Positions 26,366 to 38,852 of a stretch of DNA of 64,000 nt are shown in pieces. The stretch's first letter is position 1, and each line of letters starts with the position of its first letter. The stretch is from the NCBI RefSeq assembly GCF_003945595.2, contig NW_024104620.1, positions 2,514,501 to 2,578,500 on the forward strand, in the 5' to 3' direction. The position numbers and the translations under genes were made by a program. The notes beneath the pieces were generated by a model. The model saw only the letters and a list, made by a program, of their open reading frames with translations, was not told the origin of the DNA and made no database searches. Source of the DNA: Pipra filicauda (Eukaryota; Chordata; Aves; Passeriformes; Pipridae).

Positions 26366-26970
26366 AAGATTTACTTTGGGAAGGTAAAAAGGCTCCAGAG
26401 AAAATGGTTGTCAAAGGATGGAGAAAGAAAATGTTTTTTGGCAAACCCCTTTTTACTTACATTACTAAAAAGCAAGGGAATAGACACTTTTTACTGCCAA
26501 CAACCTTGCTAGCCAGTAGCCCACAAAGAAATGACTTAATAGATGTAATAGGTGAATCATTTCCTATATTAAGTTACCAATAACTATAAATACAGTTATG
26601 ACTGCTGAAGTTCCATAGTTTCGGAAGCAGGTCACCCCCAGGGCCACGTTTTCTTATACAAGCTGGTTCCTGATTTAAAGATCAGCTTTAAGAACTTGAA
26701 AAACACACTGAGTCACCACTAGCAAGGCAGGAATAACTAGTTCATGGACACTGCATTACCTAAAATTTCTGATACTGCTTACAACTGAAAACCAGCCAAC
26801 CAAATAAGCAAACCCAGACTGAAAAGAAGTGGCATAAGTTTACCTGCAGCACTTTATTTAGTCAGTGTACATGTAACCATAATCCCACATTAAATCCAAT
26901 GATATTCCTTTTAGGTTTGGTGTAGGAATTGGATTTATACCACATAAAAACATTCACATACTGAAAAGAT

Positions 26971-27080
26971 TCATAGAATCATTGAATGATTTGGGGTGAA
27001 AGGGACCTTAAAGATCTAGTTCCAAACCCCCTGCCATGAGCAGGGACACCTTCCACTAGACCAGGCTACTCAACATTCCC
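26971..27080 (-). mobile_element. CR1 LINE 3' fragment
   Basis: The plus strand starts TCATAGAATCATTGAATGAT and runs through AAAGGGACCTTAAAGATC, CCCCTGCCATGAGCAGGGAC and CCTTCCACTAGACCAGGCTA. About 110 bases remain and the 5' end is truncated. It has more substitutions than the 7354 or 39397 copies. Confidence 0.93.
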
Positions 27081-30000
27081 TATGTGATCAGGAAATGCCC
27101 TCCTGATACTTAAAATACTCTCACTTTTAAACATATTTTCTTTCTATTTGTTGCAAGCTATCAAATAGTTGTGGTAAGCAGAGTACAAGATCTAAAATGT
27201 CTTTCTACTTTTAATACAGGTCAGTCTTTTAGAACAGGACAGAGCTGATGAAAAAAACTCTCTGCTCCTTTTCTCACTGTCTGCTGTTCCTTTCCTTTTC
27301 TTTGTTATGGTTTTCTATATCAATATCTAACAAAAGAATTGTTAAGTTTTACTATCTACATCTAAAAATGCCTTTCAATAAAATGAACCCGCAGGTGCAG
27401 TGCTTTGAAGGGAGGAACTATTCCAGCTTGGACAAAATAATACAATTTTATTGACAATAAACAACAAAACCAAAGAGATTGGTGAAAAGAAATAAAAACA
27501 CATATATGGCCATACCTTAAATCAGATAATTGTGGCAGTAAAGATGGGACAATAAAAGGCAGCAAAACCAACATTTGATAAAACTATGATGTTTGGGCTG
27601 TTATTTGAGAAATTATTCCAGGCGTTCTGCAAACGGACAATTTGACTGGACTTCTTTCCTGGAAGACTGCTCTTAAAGACATGTAATACATTTTTATTTA
27701 TTTTTTTAGCATCTAATAACAGTATAAAAAATGGAAACACTGATTCACTAAATCATACAAACATATTTCTCAGAGTCCAGCAGAAGGTAATAAGTAGTCT
27801 AACATTAATTGCATTTGCGAACAGAAAATGAAAATGCTTCAAAACCAGTCAAATTGACACACAACCCTGTTATTCTTGAACAATTAATGCATAAAATGGA
27901 CAACACCACACTAATCCATTTTAAAATCTACAATGAAATTTCACCGTGCCAGTGTGGCCCCTTCTTCATCTAAATATAAAGCCTAATTGAAACATAAATT
28001 TTAAATGAAACATCCATGTGACACTATAAATAATAAAATAATTATAAAGTGGTTTAAAGTAATTTTGATCTGTGTGTTTATATAGAATGGTCAGCTGCAC
28101 AAGAAACACAAGTCAGTGCCTGCCAATAAAACAGTCAGAATATAAAGTGCAATACCAGTGAATACCTTCAGCCTTGATGTATATATTTCCCTGGGACTAA
28201 ACTGCATAACTGATTTATACTTTCATTCCTTTGTTTTCCACAATAAATCCTCAAAAATGTCTAAAGGATAAAAGTTCAAGGTCCAGCTGCTCTCACAATC
28301 AACTTTATCTTTCAAAACAGTTGAAACAAATTAGGGCAAATTGATTATCTTGAGTTTTTACTGTCGTTGGGGAACATGCTGTTTCCAAGCATTCGGATTA
28401 ATTATATCCCTTTGAACTTTCCTAGGCCATGCTGTGGTAGAAGGAAACCATAAGTTCTAACTAAGTTTATTTTTATAAGGCAAAGGCAAAATATGCCAAG
28501 ATGGGGGAATAAAATTACAATAGAAAGGTGAAAGGAAAATAAGTATAAATAACCAAAAAGCTTCTGTTCCTTTGACTGTGAAGGATGTTACCTGTTTGGC
28601 TTCACATCCTTCAGTGACCACAGGGAGAAATGTAAGTTTCTGTTCTGATCTTTAAGAGAAGGATTAACCAGACTTAGGAGCTGTAGTTTTTATTTTCATC
28701 TAGACTCCCTGTTCCTGGTTAAAAACAGTGAGATCACGTGGATTCATGTGTCTTGACAGAGCTTTTCAAGTAAATTAAACTAATTTGGATGAGCTTACTT
28801 GATTAATAAAATCCTAAAGCCTCAGAATGTTTCACTTTGATCGACAGAAAAGATAACACATAAAGCCATGCAAGAGAAAAAATGTGAGCATGTTATTGAG
28901 CTGGCAAAAAGCTTTCCATTACCTCTCTTTTTTGATAAATGTGCTCAGGATGCAACGTCTGTGTTTGCCTGTATGGGAATTAGTATATCTTGCCTCTCCC
29001 TAACTCAGTGGCATGTAATAGAAATAAAACACTTTCCAAAGAGTTGCCATCAATTAATTTTTCAAGGTCTACTTTTAGTTACACAGTAAAATCTAAGGAT
29101 TTTTTATCAACTCTCACTATTGGCCTGAGCTCAACAAGAATATTTATTAACAAGTTCAGATGAAAGAGCAGTAGGCCAGACTTTGAAATCCCATATGAAG
29201 ATGCTCTATTAGGGTATGGTACATGACAGCTCCCATATACTGACAGTGAATAAAAACATATCTTAATAACAATATTTTTAAATTGGTTTTGAAGTATTGA
29301 TGCAAGTTATTACCTAATCCGAAACTCAAAAAAATGAGAACTGAGTAATGTTATATGCAAACATGTTGCATATTTCAGGATCTTCCATCAGTTTAGCATG
29401 CACATTCATATATCACTGACATTCATATATAATTCATGAAACAGTCCTCCACATCATCAGGTTCAAAAACATGTTTCTGCTTTTGTTTTGAAAACACTAC
29501 AATGGGAAACATGGAAGAATTTGAGAAACTGCAAAGGTGAAATCACAGAGCAGAATTTGCTACAGTAACCAAATCCTCCCTGCAAAATCCATCTGACTGA
29601 GCAGAGTATTTGTTCTTTCGCTGCTCCCTTGACAAGATAAACCACACAGTAATAGATCACAACTCCAGAAACCTTCTCATCACTTGTCAGCTTGTGCAGC
29701 GATCAAAGCTGCACAGCAACACACAGATTTGAGGGAAATGATAAGGGGCTATCTGAAGTTACAGCAGCTTATACAGCAATGCCCACAGGAGCACCAGAAT
29801 GATTTAGGTGCCTGCACCTTAGCTCTTTAATGATGCAAGTGGTTAAGGCTTCAGTGCTGAGGTGCTCTGGGAACATCTTCCCCTTAATGGTGCACTCACA
29901 GTCTTGCAGCAGTGCTATCATCATCATGTGGTTTAAATTTGCTTACCAGACTTTAAATAATTCGCACATCTTTCTCACTTACAGCCTGATTCAAAACCTG

Positions 30001-30747
30001 TTTTGGCACATGACAAACTTTAAGCACATCTGCATTCACTAAATAACCTCCAAGGGATTCACTCTTATGGTAAGTATCAAGTATCATTTGTAGCAACAGA
30101 GATGTAAAGGGGCAGGTAAAAAACAGGTATCCTCACACTATCCATAGGAAAGCTTTCTGCAATTTGAAAAGAGAAAATTAGAACTTTTGGCTTTTGAAGG
30201 AAACGTAGTATATTTGTTGTAATTTTAGCTTTTGGAGTTATTAAGGTTGCAGTTGGTCTTGTTTGTAAATAAAGTACAAGAATGAGAATAAACAATATTT
30301 ACAGAAGTGTGCTCATTAGAATAAAGTCACTGTGCCTTGCAAAATTTCACCCTTCTGTGTGATAATTATGACTCACACCCTAAGGTTAACCTGATTATAC
30401 ACAGTACAACAAACACAACATTCTAAGGATCAGCAAGACATTGCTCCCAGTGAGCAGCTCCATGCAGAGTATGGAAAAGGTCTAGACCATCCCCTGTTAA
30501 AGAAAGGAAGAAATGTAAATAAAAACAAAGAGTGAACTAAACCTACAGTGAAAGATTGGGGCGGCCATGATATGGGACTTAATCCTAAAGACCTACCACT
30601 GCTTTGCTTTTGTGTGACTGTGCAGAAAGGTACAGTCTGTGCTTGTTCTAACATGTGCAACACTGGTTTGTGTTCACTCTTCTTTGCTTTTGAAGACAAT
30701 TAAATGAGGATTGCTCCCTCATTTCACCACAGCACCTCTAAATACTT
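27081..30747. other. Unique AT-rich non-coding DNA
   Basis: No gene recognised. It includes a repeat-free block at 27840-28200 listed separately as a possible conserved element. Small direct repeats such as ACATTCATATA at 29402 and 29419 occur but form no larger structure. Confidence 0.5.
27840..28200. promoter_or_regulatory. Possible conserved non-coding element (appearance only)
   Basis: A repeat-free block with balanced, non-simple AT-rich sequence and several homeodomain-like cores (CAATTAATGC, CACTAATCC, CCTAATTGAAAC, AAATAATTATAAAG) plus GTGACACT. Avian and mammalian developmental enhancers often look like this, but no alignment is available here, so conservation is inferred rather than shown. 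Confidence 0.18.
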
Positions 30748-30866
30748 CATAAAATCATAAAATCACATAATGTTTTGGGCTGAAAGGGACCTTCAAGGTC
30801 ATCTCGTTCCAACACCCTTCCACTAGACCAGTTTACTCAAAGCCCCTACTCACCCTGGTCTTCATA
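30748..30866 (-). mobile_element. CR1 LINE 3' fragment with internal deletion
   Basis: The plus strand begins CATAAAATCATAAAATCACA and continues GGGCTGAAAGGGACCTTCAA, CATCTCGTTCCAACACCC and CTTCCACTAGACCAGTTTAC. Compared with the other copies, the CTGCCATGGGCAGGGACA segment between the C run and CTTCCACTAG is missing, so this copy carries a deletion of about 18-20 bases. The 5' end is truncated near 30866. Confidence 0.9.
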
Positions 30867-32977
30867 TCAACCTGCTGGACAGACAGACAACATACCCCTT
30901 GGGAACAACTCCTACCAAACCATTTTTCACACATGCCTTTTGGATTATGGGCAATTTTGGGACATCTATTTCTTGCAAAGTGTCTATCTGACCTCTCATT
31001 GCTGTAAGAGACATCTGCACAGGAACCTCATCAATAAACAGCCACACACCGCTGTTATTTCTGTTTTGAATTTTACACAGCAAATTACTCCCGTAAGATG
31101 TAAACTGTTTTCGCAGTAATGTGATTTTAACCTGCCTTTTGAGGTTTTCTTTTCCTTGATTAATGGTAAATTACTGTGAATATTCAATGTCTTTCAGTAG
31201 TCTACTTCTACATATTAACAACAAGATAATTATAGGTAATTCATTTTAACAAAATTAAAAGCTTTCACATGTGCAACTTGCAGCCCAAAGATGATTTGCA
31301 CTTATTCCAATAAGACTACAGAACATGGAAAAGTGCCAGTACTTTTCTAATTAGCAGTTTAGTCCTGGAGTTTTACAGGGATTTTACTTCTTAATTCTGA
31401 AGTCCTGTTATTCCACTTCCACACCAGAACAACTCAAGTTTTTGAAGTGAAGCCCAGCATCATCAAAATCAACCCAAATAATTTCTGTTCCAGAGAGGCA
31501 GTCTGCACCTGGCCTTTAGCAAATACCCTGGGTAGGCTCAGGAGGGGGTGGAGGGGCTTATAAATTGTTCCAACCTGCCCTGCTGACTTGCACCTGAGCT
31601 GGCACTGATGTCAGTGACTACTCAGCCTCCTGTAAGACCTTCTGCAGCAAAATGTCCTCTGCAATAAAGCCACACTCTGCTTTTCCACCTTTATAAAGTT
31701 CTTTTTCACACTCACCGCTCAGGGTGAAGACCGAACCTCGCCATTAATTTTTTGCACAGCACTTCCCTGTTGATTCCAGGTGGATCAATAAAGCAGGATG
31801 CTGATCAGAAACAGGGCTGAAGGCTGAGCAGAGGACAGGGAAGCATCTGCCCCCCTGGGAAACAGCCAACAATTTCAGGGTACACAAAGAGTCCCCCCTA
31901 TTTCCAATAATATTTTAATTGGTTTGCCAAGAGTCTCCACCACCCTCAATTTCTCTCTGTGAAAGAAATACATCACAGAAATCGCTCATATAAATCATGT
32001 GGTGAATAAAAGTTGCTTCTACGGAGACTTGGCAGAAAAACAATCCTTTAAGGCCCACAGCTATTTTTATTTTTACTGTGTCATCGAGACTCACATATTC
32101 CTGTCCTGGATTACCCAAACAGAAACACATACCCACCTGCAGACCTCAGTCAGTGTCTCTGACTTGTTAGGGCTTACTGTGGAGCACAAGTGCTGATCTG
32201 TTGACCTGCTGGGGCTCAAGAGCAGACCTGGATTTTTCCAGTCTAACCAAAGCACTGGCTATGGCAACTCTACAGGATGTCTGGTCTGAAGTTTTCCAAT
32301 TCAGCCAGAAAAGCTATTCAGCAGGAAGGTAAACACATCCAGGAAATACATACATACAGCAGTCCTATTTGCCCAGTTCTGCTAAACTAGAATGCAGAAA
32401 AAAATAATAAAAAAATCTGCCTTCGAATGTATTTCTATGGAGTAATGTCAAATTGTACTATAAAGTTTTCAGGAAGAAAGCTAAATAATTAAGACCAAAA
32501 CCAAAAATCAAAAAAGCTGAGGAGTATGAACTGGAAGAGATTCAAATCCAAGCAACGGAAAAAAAATTATATATGAAATAATTCTCTGCCACAAAATATA
32601 ATTGAGACAGGCTGCTCAGTAACATACAGTGCAAGTTTTGGCATCTATGAATCTCTAAAAGATTTCAAAGTTGTCATCCCTAAGGATGGTAAATTTGACA
32701 GAATTATACAAAAAACTCCCATCTATAAACAGTAAATGATTTAATTATTTGTACATATTGTTAGAAATAAAATAGTTGAGACTTCATTTCAATGCTCCTC
32801 AATTATCAATTAGAAAATTATTGATTTCATCAATAAACAGTTGTCAAGAGATGACATTTCCTTAGAAGTTTCCAATTCAGATGCACTGAATTCCAGGTCA
32901 CTTACTGGCTTTTCCAAGCATTTTCTGTGTGACGTGTATTTTAGTTGTCTCCAGATGCACTAATTATTTTTAATTCT
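30867..32977. other. Non-coding DNA, GC-richer in the middle
   Basis: No gene seen. GC content rises at 31490-31880, where the LTR-like segment is listed. The stretch 32700-32977, just before the next CR1, is AT-rich and repeat-free with many ATTAA/AATTA cores. Confidence 0.5.
31540..31735 (+). mobile_element. Possible solo LTR-like segment (promoter plus poly-A signal layout)
   Basis: A TATA-like CTTATAAATTG at 31557-31567 is followed about 100 bases later by a poly-A signal CAATAAAGCC at 31661-31670, then by a T/C-rich stretch ending TTTTTCACACTCACC. This spacing is like U3-R-U5 of a retroviral long terminal repeat, and the GC content stands out from its surroundings. I could not locate terminal TG/CA inverted repeats or a target duplication, and no coding region of an endogenous retrovirus is present. 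It could equally be a chance arrangement or a small transcription unit. Confidence 0.2.
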
Positions 32978-33510
32978 CATAGAATCAAAAAGGTCAGAAA
33001 AGACCTTTAAGATCAATAACCTTTAAGATCATTGAGTCCAACTGTTAACCCTGCACTGCCAAGGCCACCACTGACTTATGCTTCCAAGAATCTACACATA
33101 TTTTAAATTCCTCCAGGGATGGTGACTCCACTGCTGCCCTGGACAGCCTGTGCCAGGGCTTGACAAGCTTTTTGGTAAAGATTCTGTTTCCCTAATATGC
33201 AATATAAACCTCCTGTGGTATACCTTGAAGCCACCAGTCTCCAAACTCCTGTCAGGGATTTGCAGGGAATGAGAAGGTCCCCCCCTAGCCTCCTTTTCTC
33301 CAGGCTGAGCTTCCTCAGCTGCTTCTCATCAGGTTTGTGCTCCAGACTCATCCCCAGCTCCCTTTCGTTCTCTGGACATGCTCCAGCCCCTTAATTTCTC
33401 TGTTCTCGTGAGGGTCCCAAAACTGAACCCAGGATTTGAGGTGTGGCCTCACCAGTGCCAAGTACAGAGGGACAGCCCTGTTCCTGTTGGACACACTATT
33501 CCATGCTCCA
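32978..33510 (-). mobile_element. CR1 LINE fragment, about 530 bases
   Basis: The plus strand starts CATAGAATCAAAAAGGTCAG and passes through ATTGAGTCCAACTGTTAACC, CCTCCAGGGATGGTGACTCC, CCTCCTTTTCTCCAGGCTGA, TCTCTGGACATGCTCCAGCC, CCCAAAACTGAACCCAGGAT and GAGGTGTGGCCTCACCAGTG, all in CR1 order reversed. It is the type with GACCTTTAAGATCATTGAGT, shared with 54831-55062. A 13-base stretch near its 3' end is tandemly duplicated (33003-33031). It extends into the C-terminal coding part but is broken by stops and indels. Confidence 0.95.
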
Positions 33511-35564
33511 GTACAACAGAGTAAGGAGTCAATACCATCCTCTCATGCCGTGACCACCTCTGATTACACATCTTTCTGTTGCAACACCAAGTTTGACCTT
33601 GCTAATCAATCCTAATTGATGCTGTTGATTCATTCGGGAAGAAAGGACACAAGGAAAGTCTAAACCTTGCTAAATAGGCCATTCGTGAAAGAATATCCTG
33701 AGGAAAAAAAAAGGTGAAAACCCATTGTTTGGAAGCATTAAAACACAATGTGACAAAATCCATTGTAAGTATATCACCTGGAACATTATTGCCCTGGAGG
33801 GAAGATTAACTTCTCTGTCTTCTCTCCACTGAGCCTGAGCTGATTTGCCGTGTATTGAGCTTTGCGTCATCTGCTATTCAGAGCAACTTTGAGGCAAATC
33901 ACTTATCACTAATTGCTATCTGTTCACCGTGGTGGTACCAAAATGTACACATCAGTTTTCAGGGCACTTTTTCTGTATTTCATTTGTAATTTAAACTGCC
34001 TCTCAAGTCAATAGGAAACATCCCTCTTTAGTTCGGTGAAATGCTCTTAATTATTTTTGTAGTTATAAGAGCTATAAAAATCAATGTCATTACAAAATAC
34101 ATTTTATGTAAGTCACACAAATTACTGTTGCAGGCTAGTTCCCTTTTCAATATCTATTTTATTTTCTTTGTAATAAAAAAAATCCCTGAAATTAAAAGCA
34201 CAATTCAGTCCATTCATAAATCACAAGCTCCCTAGAAAGTTTTCTAAGTGAAACAACTAGACCTTGCAAAACTCCACAGATTTTGGCAGTGGAAAAGCTG
34301 ATTTTTCAAGTGGAAAAAGGCCATGCTTTTATGTTAAAGCAGAATTTGACTGTACAAGTTTGACTAACACAAGAGTTGTTTAAAGAATCAAGAGAAGACT
34401 CATCCTCACAAAGCACTTCTGAGTCAAATCCCTGCTCATCGAGGAACTGTCTAAGTAAAAGTTAACTCAAAGAAAACCTCCACTGATACTTCTGAATACT
34501 TACTCCATGTCTCAGAGATGGGCTGGAGAAAATCACTGTCACTCCATTCACTCTTAATTGAGTTAATCCACTGTGGGTCTATGGACCAGAAGAAAAGACA
34601 GAAATATTCTGCTCCTTATTCTCAAGAACCAGTTGTTTACATGCCACCTCTGCAATAATGCACCCACAATCTCAAAGAGCCAGGCTGCAATTAGATTATT
34701 CATAAAATCTGAAAAAATAATATTCTGGGAAAGAGAACAACAAAGAGAAATTGTGTGAAGGCCATAGATGAAAAAAAAATTAAGTAGAGAGGAAAAACTA
34801 TACAACCACAGACTAAAAATAAAAATTAACAATTTTCAATTTAATAATAGGAAACTTCAAAAATTGAAGAATCTGAACCATGTGGAGAGAGAGACAAGAG
34901 AAGAGCTTTGGGAGACAGCAGCTGCTGCTGCAGTGAGCCACCAGGATCTGTCCTAACCCCTCACCCTGGTCTCTGCTATCATTGAAGAGGGTTTATCCCT
35001 GAGATTGAAGAGCTTCAGAGGAACAATTTAAGGTATTTATTTCTTGTCAAGATGTGACTCAAAATTCAAAAGTTCCTAACTTCTCAACAAACTGGAGACT
35101 GAAATAAGGAGCTGACATATATTGGGACTTGCTTTCTCATTTTGTTGCCTCGTTGTGACATTATCTTCCATGTTCTGTTACAATTTAAATGTAAATCTAT
35201 TTGGTGTGTTTTATGCTAGTAACTCTACAATTTAGTATTGTAATACAGAGAGTCCATTTAAAGCACTAAGTGCTCCCAAAAGGTATCTGTCATACTGCCA
35301 CTTTTTATTATTCTCAAACATCAGCGACAGAAGGGAAACAAGGAAATGCTCACAAATTATGATGCTTTTCACTAAGGTTTTTTCCCTGGTTCTGCAGGGA
35401 ACTGCAGAGCTGTGCACTTCTGGATATGCTCTCAATTATATTGATATAAATGCTCATAAAAAAAAGAAGTAATTTTACTTTTAGGGTCATTAATACTGAA
35501 ATGTAAGGAATTTGATCCAAGCTACTTCCTATTAAAGGAACTCATTTAAATAGTTTTCTTTAAG

Positions 35565-35670
35565 CATCACTTTCATCTCACAAAAATCTCCACAACAACA
35601 GACACGACGTCACCATTCTACAGAGAGCTGGTACACAGAGGCAGTGCCTCCCCTAAAAGGTTCAGGTAAA
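35565..35670 (-). mobile_element. Probable MIR-type SINE fragment
   Basis: The plus strand shows CACAACAACAG, then CACCATTCTACAGA, then GGTACACAGAGGCAGTGCCT and CCCTAAAAGGTTCA. Reversed MIR has CTCACAACAAC, CATTTTACAGATGAGG, GGCACAGAGAGGTTAAGTGACTTG and CCCAAGGTCAC in that order. Order and spacing agree although identity is low, as expected for an amniote-age SINE. Confidence 0.38.
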
Positions 35671-38600
35671 TCCCCATCAGCCAAGAACTCCTATCATCAC
35701 AACCAGACTTTTGTTAGTGATTTTAAAATATCCTCAGCCATCAGGGTCAGCAGATAATGTTAAGAGAATCTATTTCAACGACAGGATGCACAGGGTGATT
35801 TTAACATCTCCTTTGACTAAGGTCCAAGGCTTCTTTGGGTAGAGATGACTTCCCTGTTCCACACAGCCTCACTGCAATAGCTGGCTAATCAAAAATAACA
35901 GTAATAATTACATGATCAGCCACACCATTGTGACAGAATTTGTAAGATGCAGCTTTTCTGATTTAACACCAAGTATCACATAAATATTAACATGCAAATA
36001 GCAGAGCATTTATCCTGCTTGATACAAACACAATCTTGGGAATAAAAGACTCAGGGTAGAAATTTATAGTTAACAGAAAGCAGAGTTCTGAAATTTCTCC
36101 CCATGACTGAGAACTCAAGAGCTATTCCCTTTGCTCCACATTAAACATGCATCGTGGAAAAAATGTTTCTGTAATCGATACACGATCACAAAGCAAGTTC
36201 TCAGGAAAAGCTTTTGAGAACATTGAATATAAACCACAAATTGGTAGATAGTAGGAAATCTTGGGACATTAATGTGTCTACTTTACAAAGAGAAAAAAAA
36301 AAGTAAATTAAGAGTAGGAAAACAGTTCAGTGTATGGTCTTAGGAGTTCCTTATACAGTGTGTTAGTCCTATATATATAAGTTATAAACCCTTAAAGCCA
36401 AGTTAATTTCATAATACAAAATGTCTGTGATCACACAATGCTCTGAATTGTCTGGGATAACCAAAACCTGAAGTACTACTAATACAAATCAGTTCAGTTT
36501 GCATGTTTTTTATCATCTAGAGGATGGCAGATCAACTGATATTTTTCTCCCGTACAAATATTGTCAGAGAGATTATTATTATTAAAATAAAGTTGGCATT
36601 CTGAATTCTTCCTCTCCAGCCCAGAGCTTTGTGATTTCAATAAATGCTCAACAAAACATACACAGATTTTGCAGCCCCCAAGTCCACGTCTCAAAGGCTG
36701 GGTCGAGTTTTCAGCTCATTTTTGTTTAAGCTGGATTTAGGTGTTTCAGTGCACATGCAGCTCTAAGCAATATCTTCTCATTTGTATGTGTCTGACCTAA
36801 TTTGATTCCATTTTTTTCTAAACCTCAGAGGTAAGATATAAATGTCAATACAAATTAAACTCTGGCCAACGTAAATCTCTTTAGTCTTTTATTTCTTTTT
36901 AAAAGCAAACAATAAGAAAGAAAAGAAAGAAACAAAGAGAGAAGCAGGCTGAAATCTCCCATGACTTGTTTGAAAATAACCATTCAACCTAAAATAAGTA
37001 TTATCCTGAGTTTAAACAGCCATATTGCCTTCCACTGATTGGTAAATGTGAAAATTATCACTAATGGTCTAATGTGCACAACTGAAATTTCCTTTTTCTA
37101 TGAAAATTCTACCTATGTCTTATAAACCCTCAGCCCAGCTTCTCATTTAATGTCTACTACAATATCTTTAAATTACATGAATCTGTGGAAGGGATTTGTA
37201 AAATGGAAAGTTTACAATAACAGTAGATTCAGATTCTTTAATTTTATTGACAGTTATTTAAAAAAAAAGCAACTAGATTTTCTATGCTGCTAAGAGAGCA
37301 ACTTATGGCATTTTTAGAAGTGCCTGTGTAGCATTTCAGCCTTCTCATGGTTTAATGAAATCAGAACAATTAGGTATAAACAGAGTAGCAGACAGAGTTT
37401 ATGACTTCCTAATTTTGAGCAACAAAAAGCCTGTCCAGGTCTTTTTTACCACAGCAGTCCACAGCTCCAGTTCATAAATATGTGGATGTATTTCATGCAC
37501 ACTGAAAACAGAGAGGTTTTCACACCACTTCTTCAAATTTTTGTCCAACTTCCAAAAAACCCTTCCAAAACAACCAGACCATGACAGTGGGATATTTGAG
37601 ACTAGCTTTATTTTCTTCTTCTATCCTCCCTCTTCCTCTCAGATCTGCTGCACCACCTCCCACCTCACTCTCGTTCCCACAACATAAACCAGACACATCC
37701 AGTCTCCACAGCATTTATTTCTAATGCTTTTTAGCAGCTCCTTGAAGGAACTTGTCTTTCTTTTCCCAAGAATTTAATCCCACTTCAGCAGACATTCAGC
37801 AAGTGTCAGCTGCCATACTACAAGTGAAGGATATATTATGGGGGTTTTATCTTTATAAAGTCCTATAAAAGCTACATGCAAGATTGCTGCCTGCCTTTTC
37901 GATCAGTGCTGATAAATGAAGAGGTAAAAAGCAACTGCTTTCTGCTGTAGAGTTTACAGTTCGAATTCCTTAATGAATGAAAATGAAATGGCTGCTCTGG
38001 CAAAGGGCAAGACCTTCATTCCTGGCTCCCCTTGTTTTCAACTATGAGCTGAAACCTCTTTAAACTCAGCCCAGGGGTGCACACCCTGCTCTGAGCTACA
38101 GAAATCCTCACTCCTGAAAACTCCTAATCCTCCTACTCCCCCTCTCCTCACAGCTACCTCTCTATGTGGTGTTATTTTCAGAAATAGTTGTATTTTAACA
38201 ATATCCACTACTGAACATCCAGAATCCCACTCAGTTAAATATCAGGGCTGTTCTTAGTTCCAGATTAAGTCATGACTTTAATTTTTTATTTTTTTTTTTG
38301 GCATTGGGGAAAGAGGAAAGAAAGGAAGGGGATGAAAATACACTCTTAGCAGCAGATTTTTCAAAAATACATAAATAACATTCACTGCTCAGAAAACATT
38401 AAAGAAATTACATTCTACAGCAAACTGCTAGCAGGAGCTTGAAACAAATTCTGCTAATTGTACTTTTCAGAAAAAACCCTGCGGTTAAGATAACTAATCA
38501 GCTGGGAATATTGTAATCTGGCAAAGAAAGCTGTCAATTGAAGGAGGAATTTTTAGCATGGTTTATGAGCCAGAATTAGGACAGCTACAAATGTTTCACA

Positions 38601-38728
38601 GCATTTGGCAATATTTGAGGAAAGTCTAAGTTTTAAGTAGGTTAAAAAAAAAAAGAAAACAAATCAACTTAAACCTATGGCCAGCAAAACAGGACAGTTG
38701 GGGAAAAATAATATAGATAACACATATT

Positions 38729-38806
38729 TTTAGTGCTACACACATATATATAAGCACTATATATATATATAGATGCATACACACACTATACATATATTTA
38801 GTGCTA
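38729..38806. repeat. TA-rich tract framed by TTTAGTGCTA repeats
   Basis: TTTAGTGCTA occurs at 38729-38738 and again at 38797-38806, with a TA/CA alternating core between them. The inverted form AGCACTA lies at 38753-38759, giving a small hairpin with TAGTGCT at 38731-38737. It is probably a slippage product. Confidence 0.75.
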
Positions 38807-38852
38807 AAACCCAGGTTTCTGAAGTTCCATTATTCTCATTTTCACTGGAGAA

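Larger units (their letters stand above)
15772..26970. other. Long stretch free of recent repeats
   Basis: About 11 kb with no CR1 3' end that I could find, unlike the flanks. No gene is identified. It holds the exon-like minus-strand segment at 17143-17270, a strong-looking plus-strand splice acceptor at about 25651-25670 and a probable old SINE at 26309-26365. All other open frames are short and unrecognised. Confidence 0.5.

Noticed and set aside
37960..37980. AGTTCGAATTCC resembling a tRNA T-loop
   Set aside because: No A-box, acceptor stem or cloverleaf can be placed around it.
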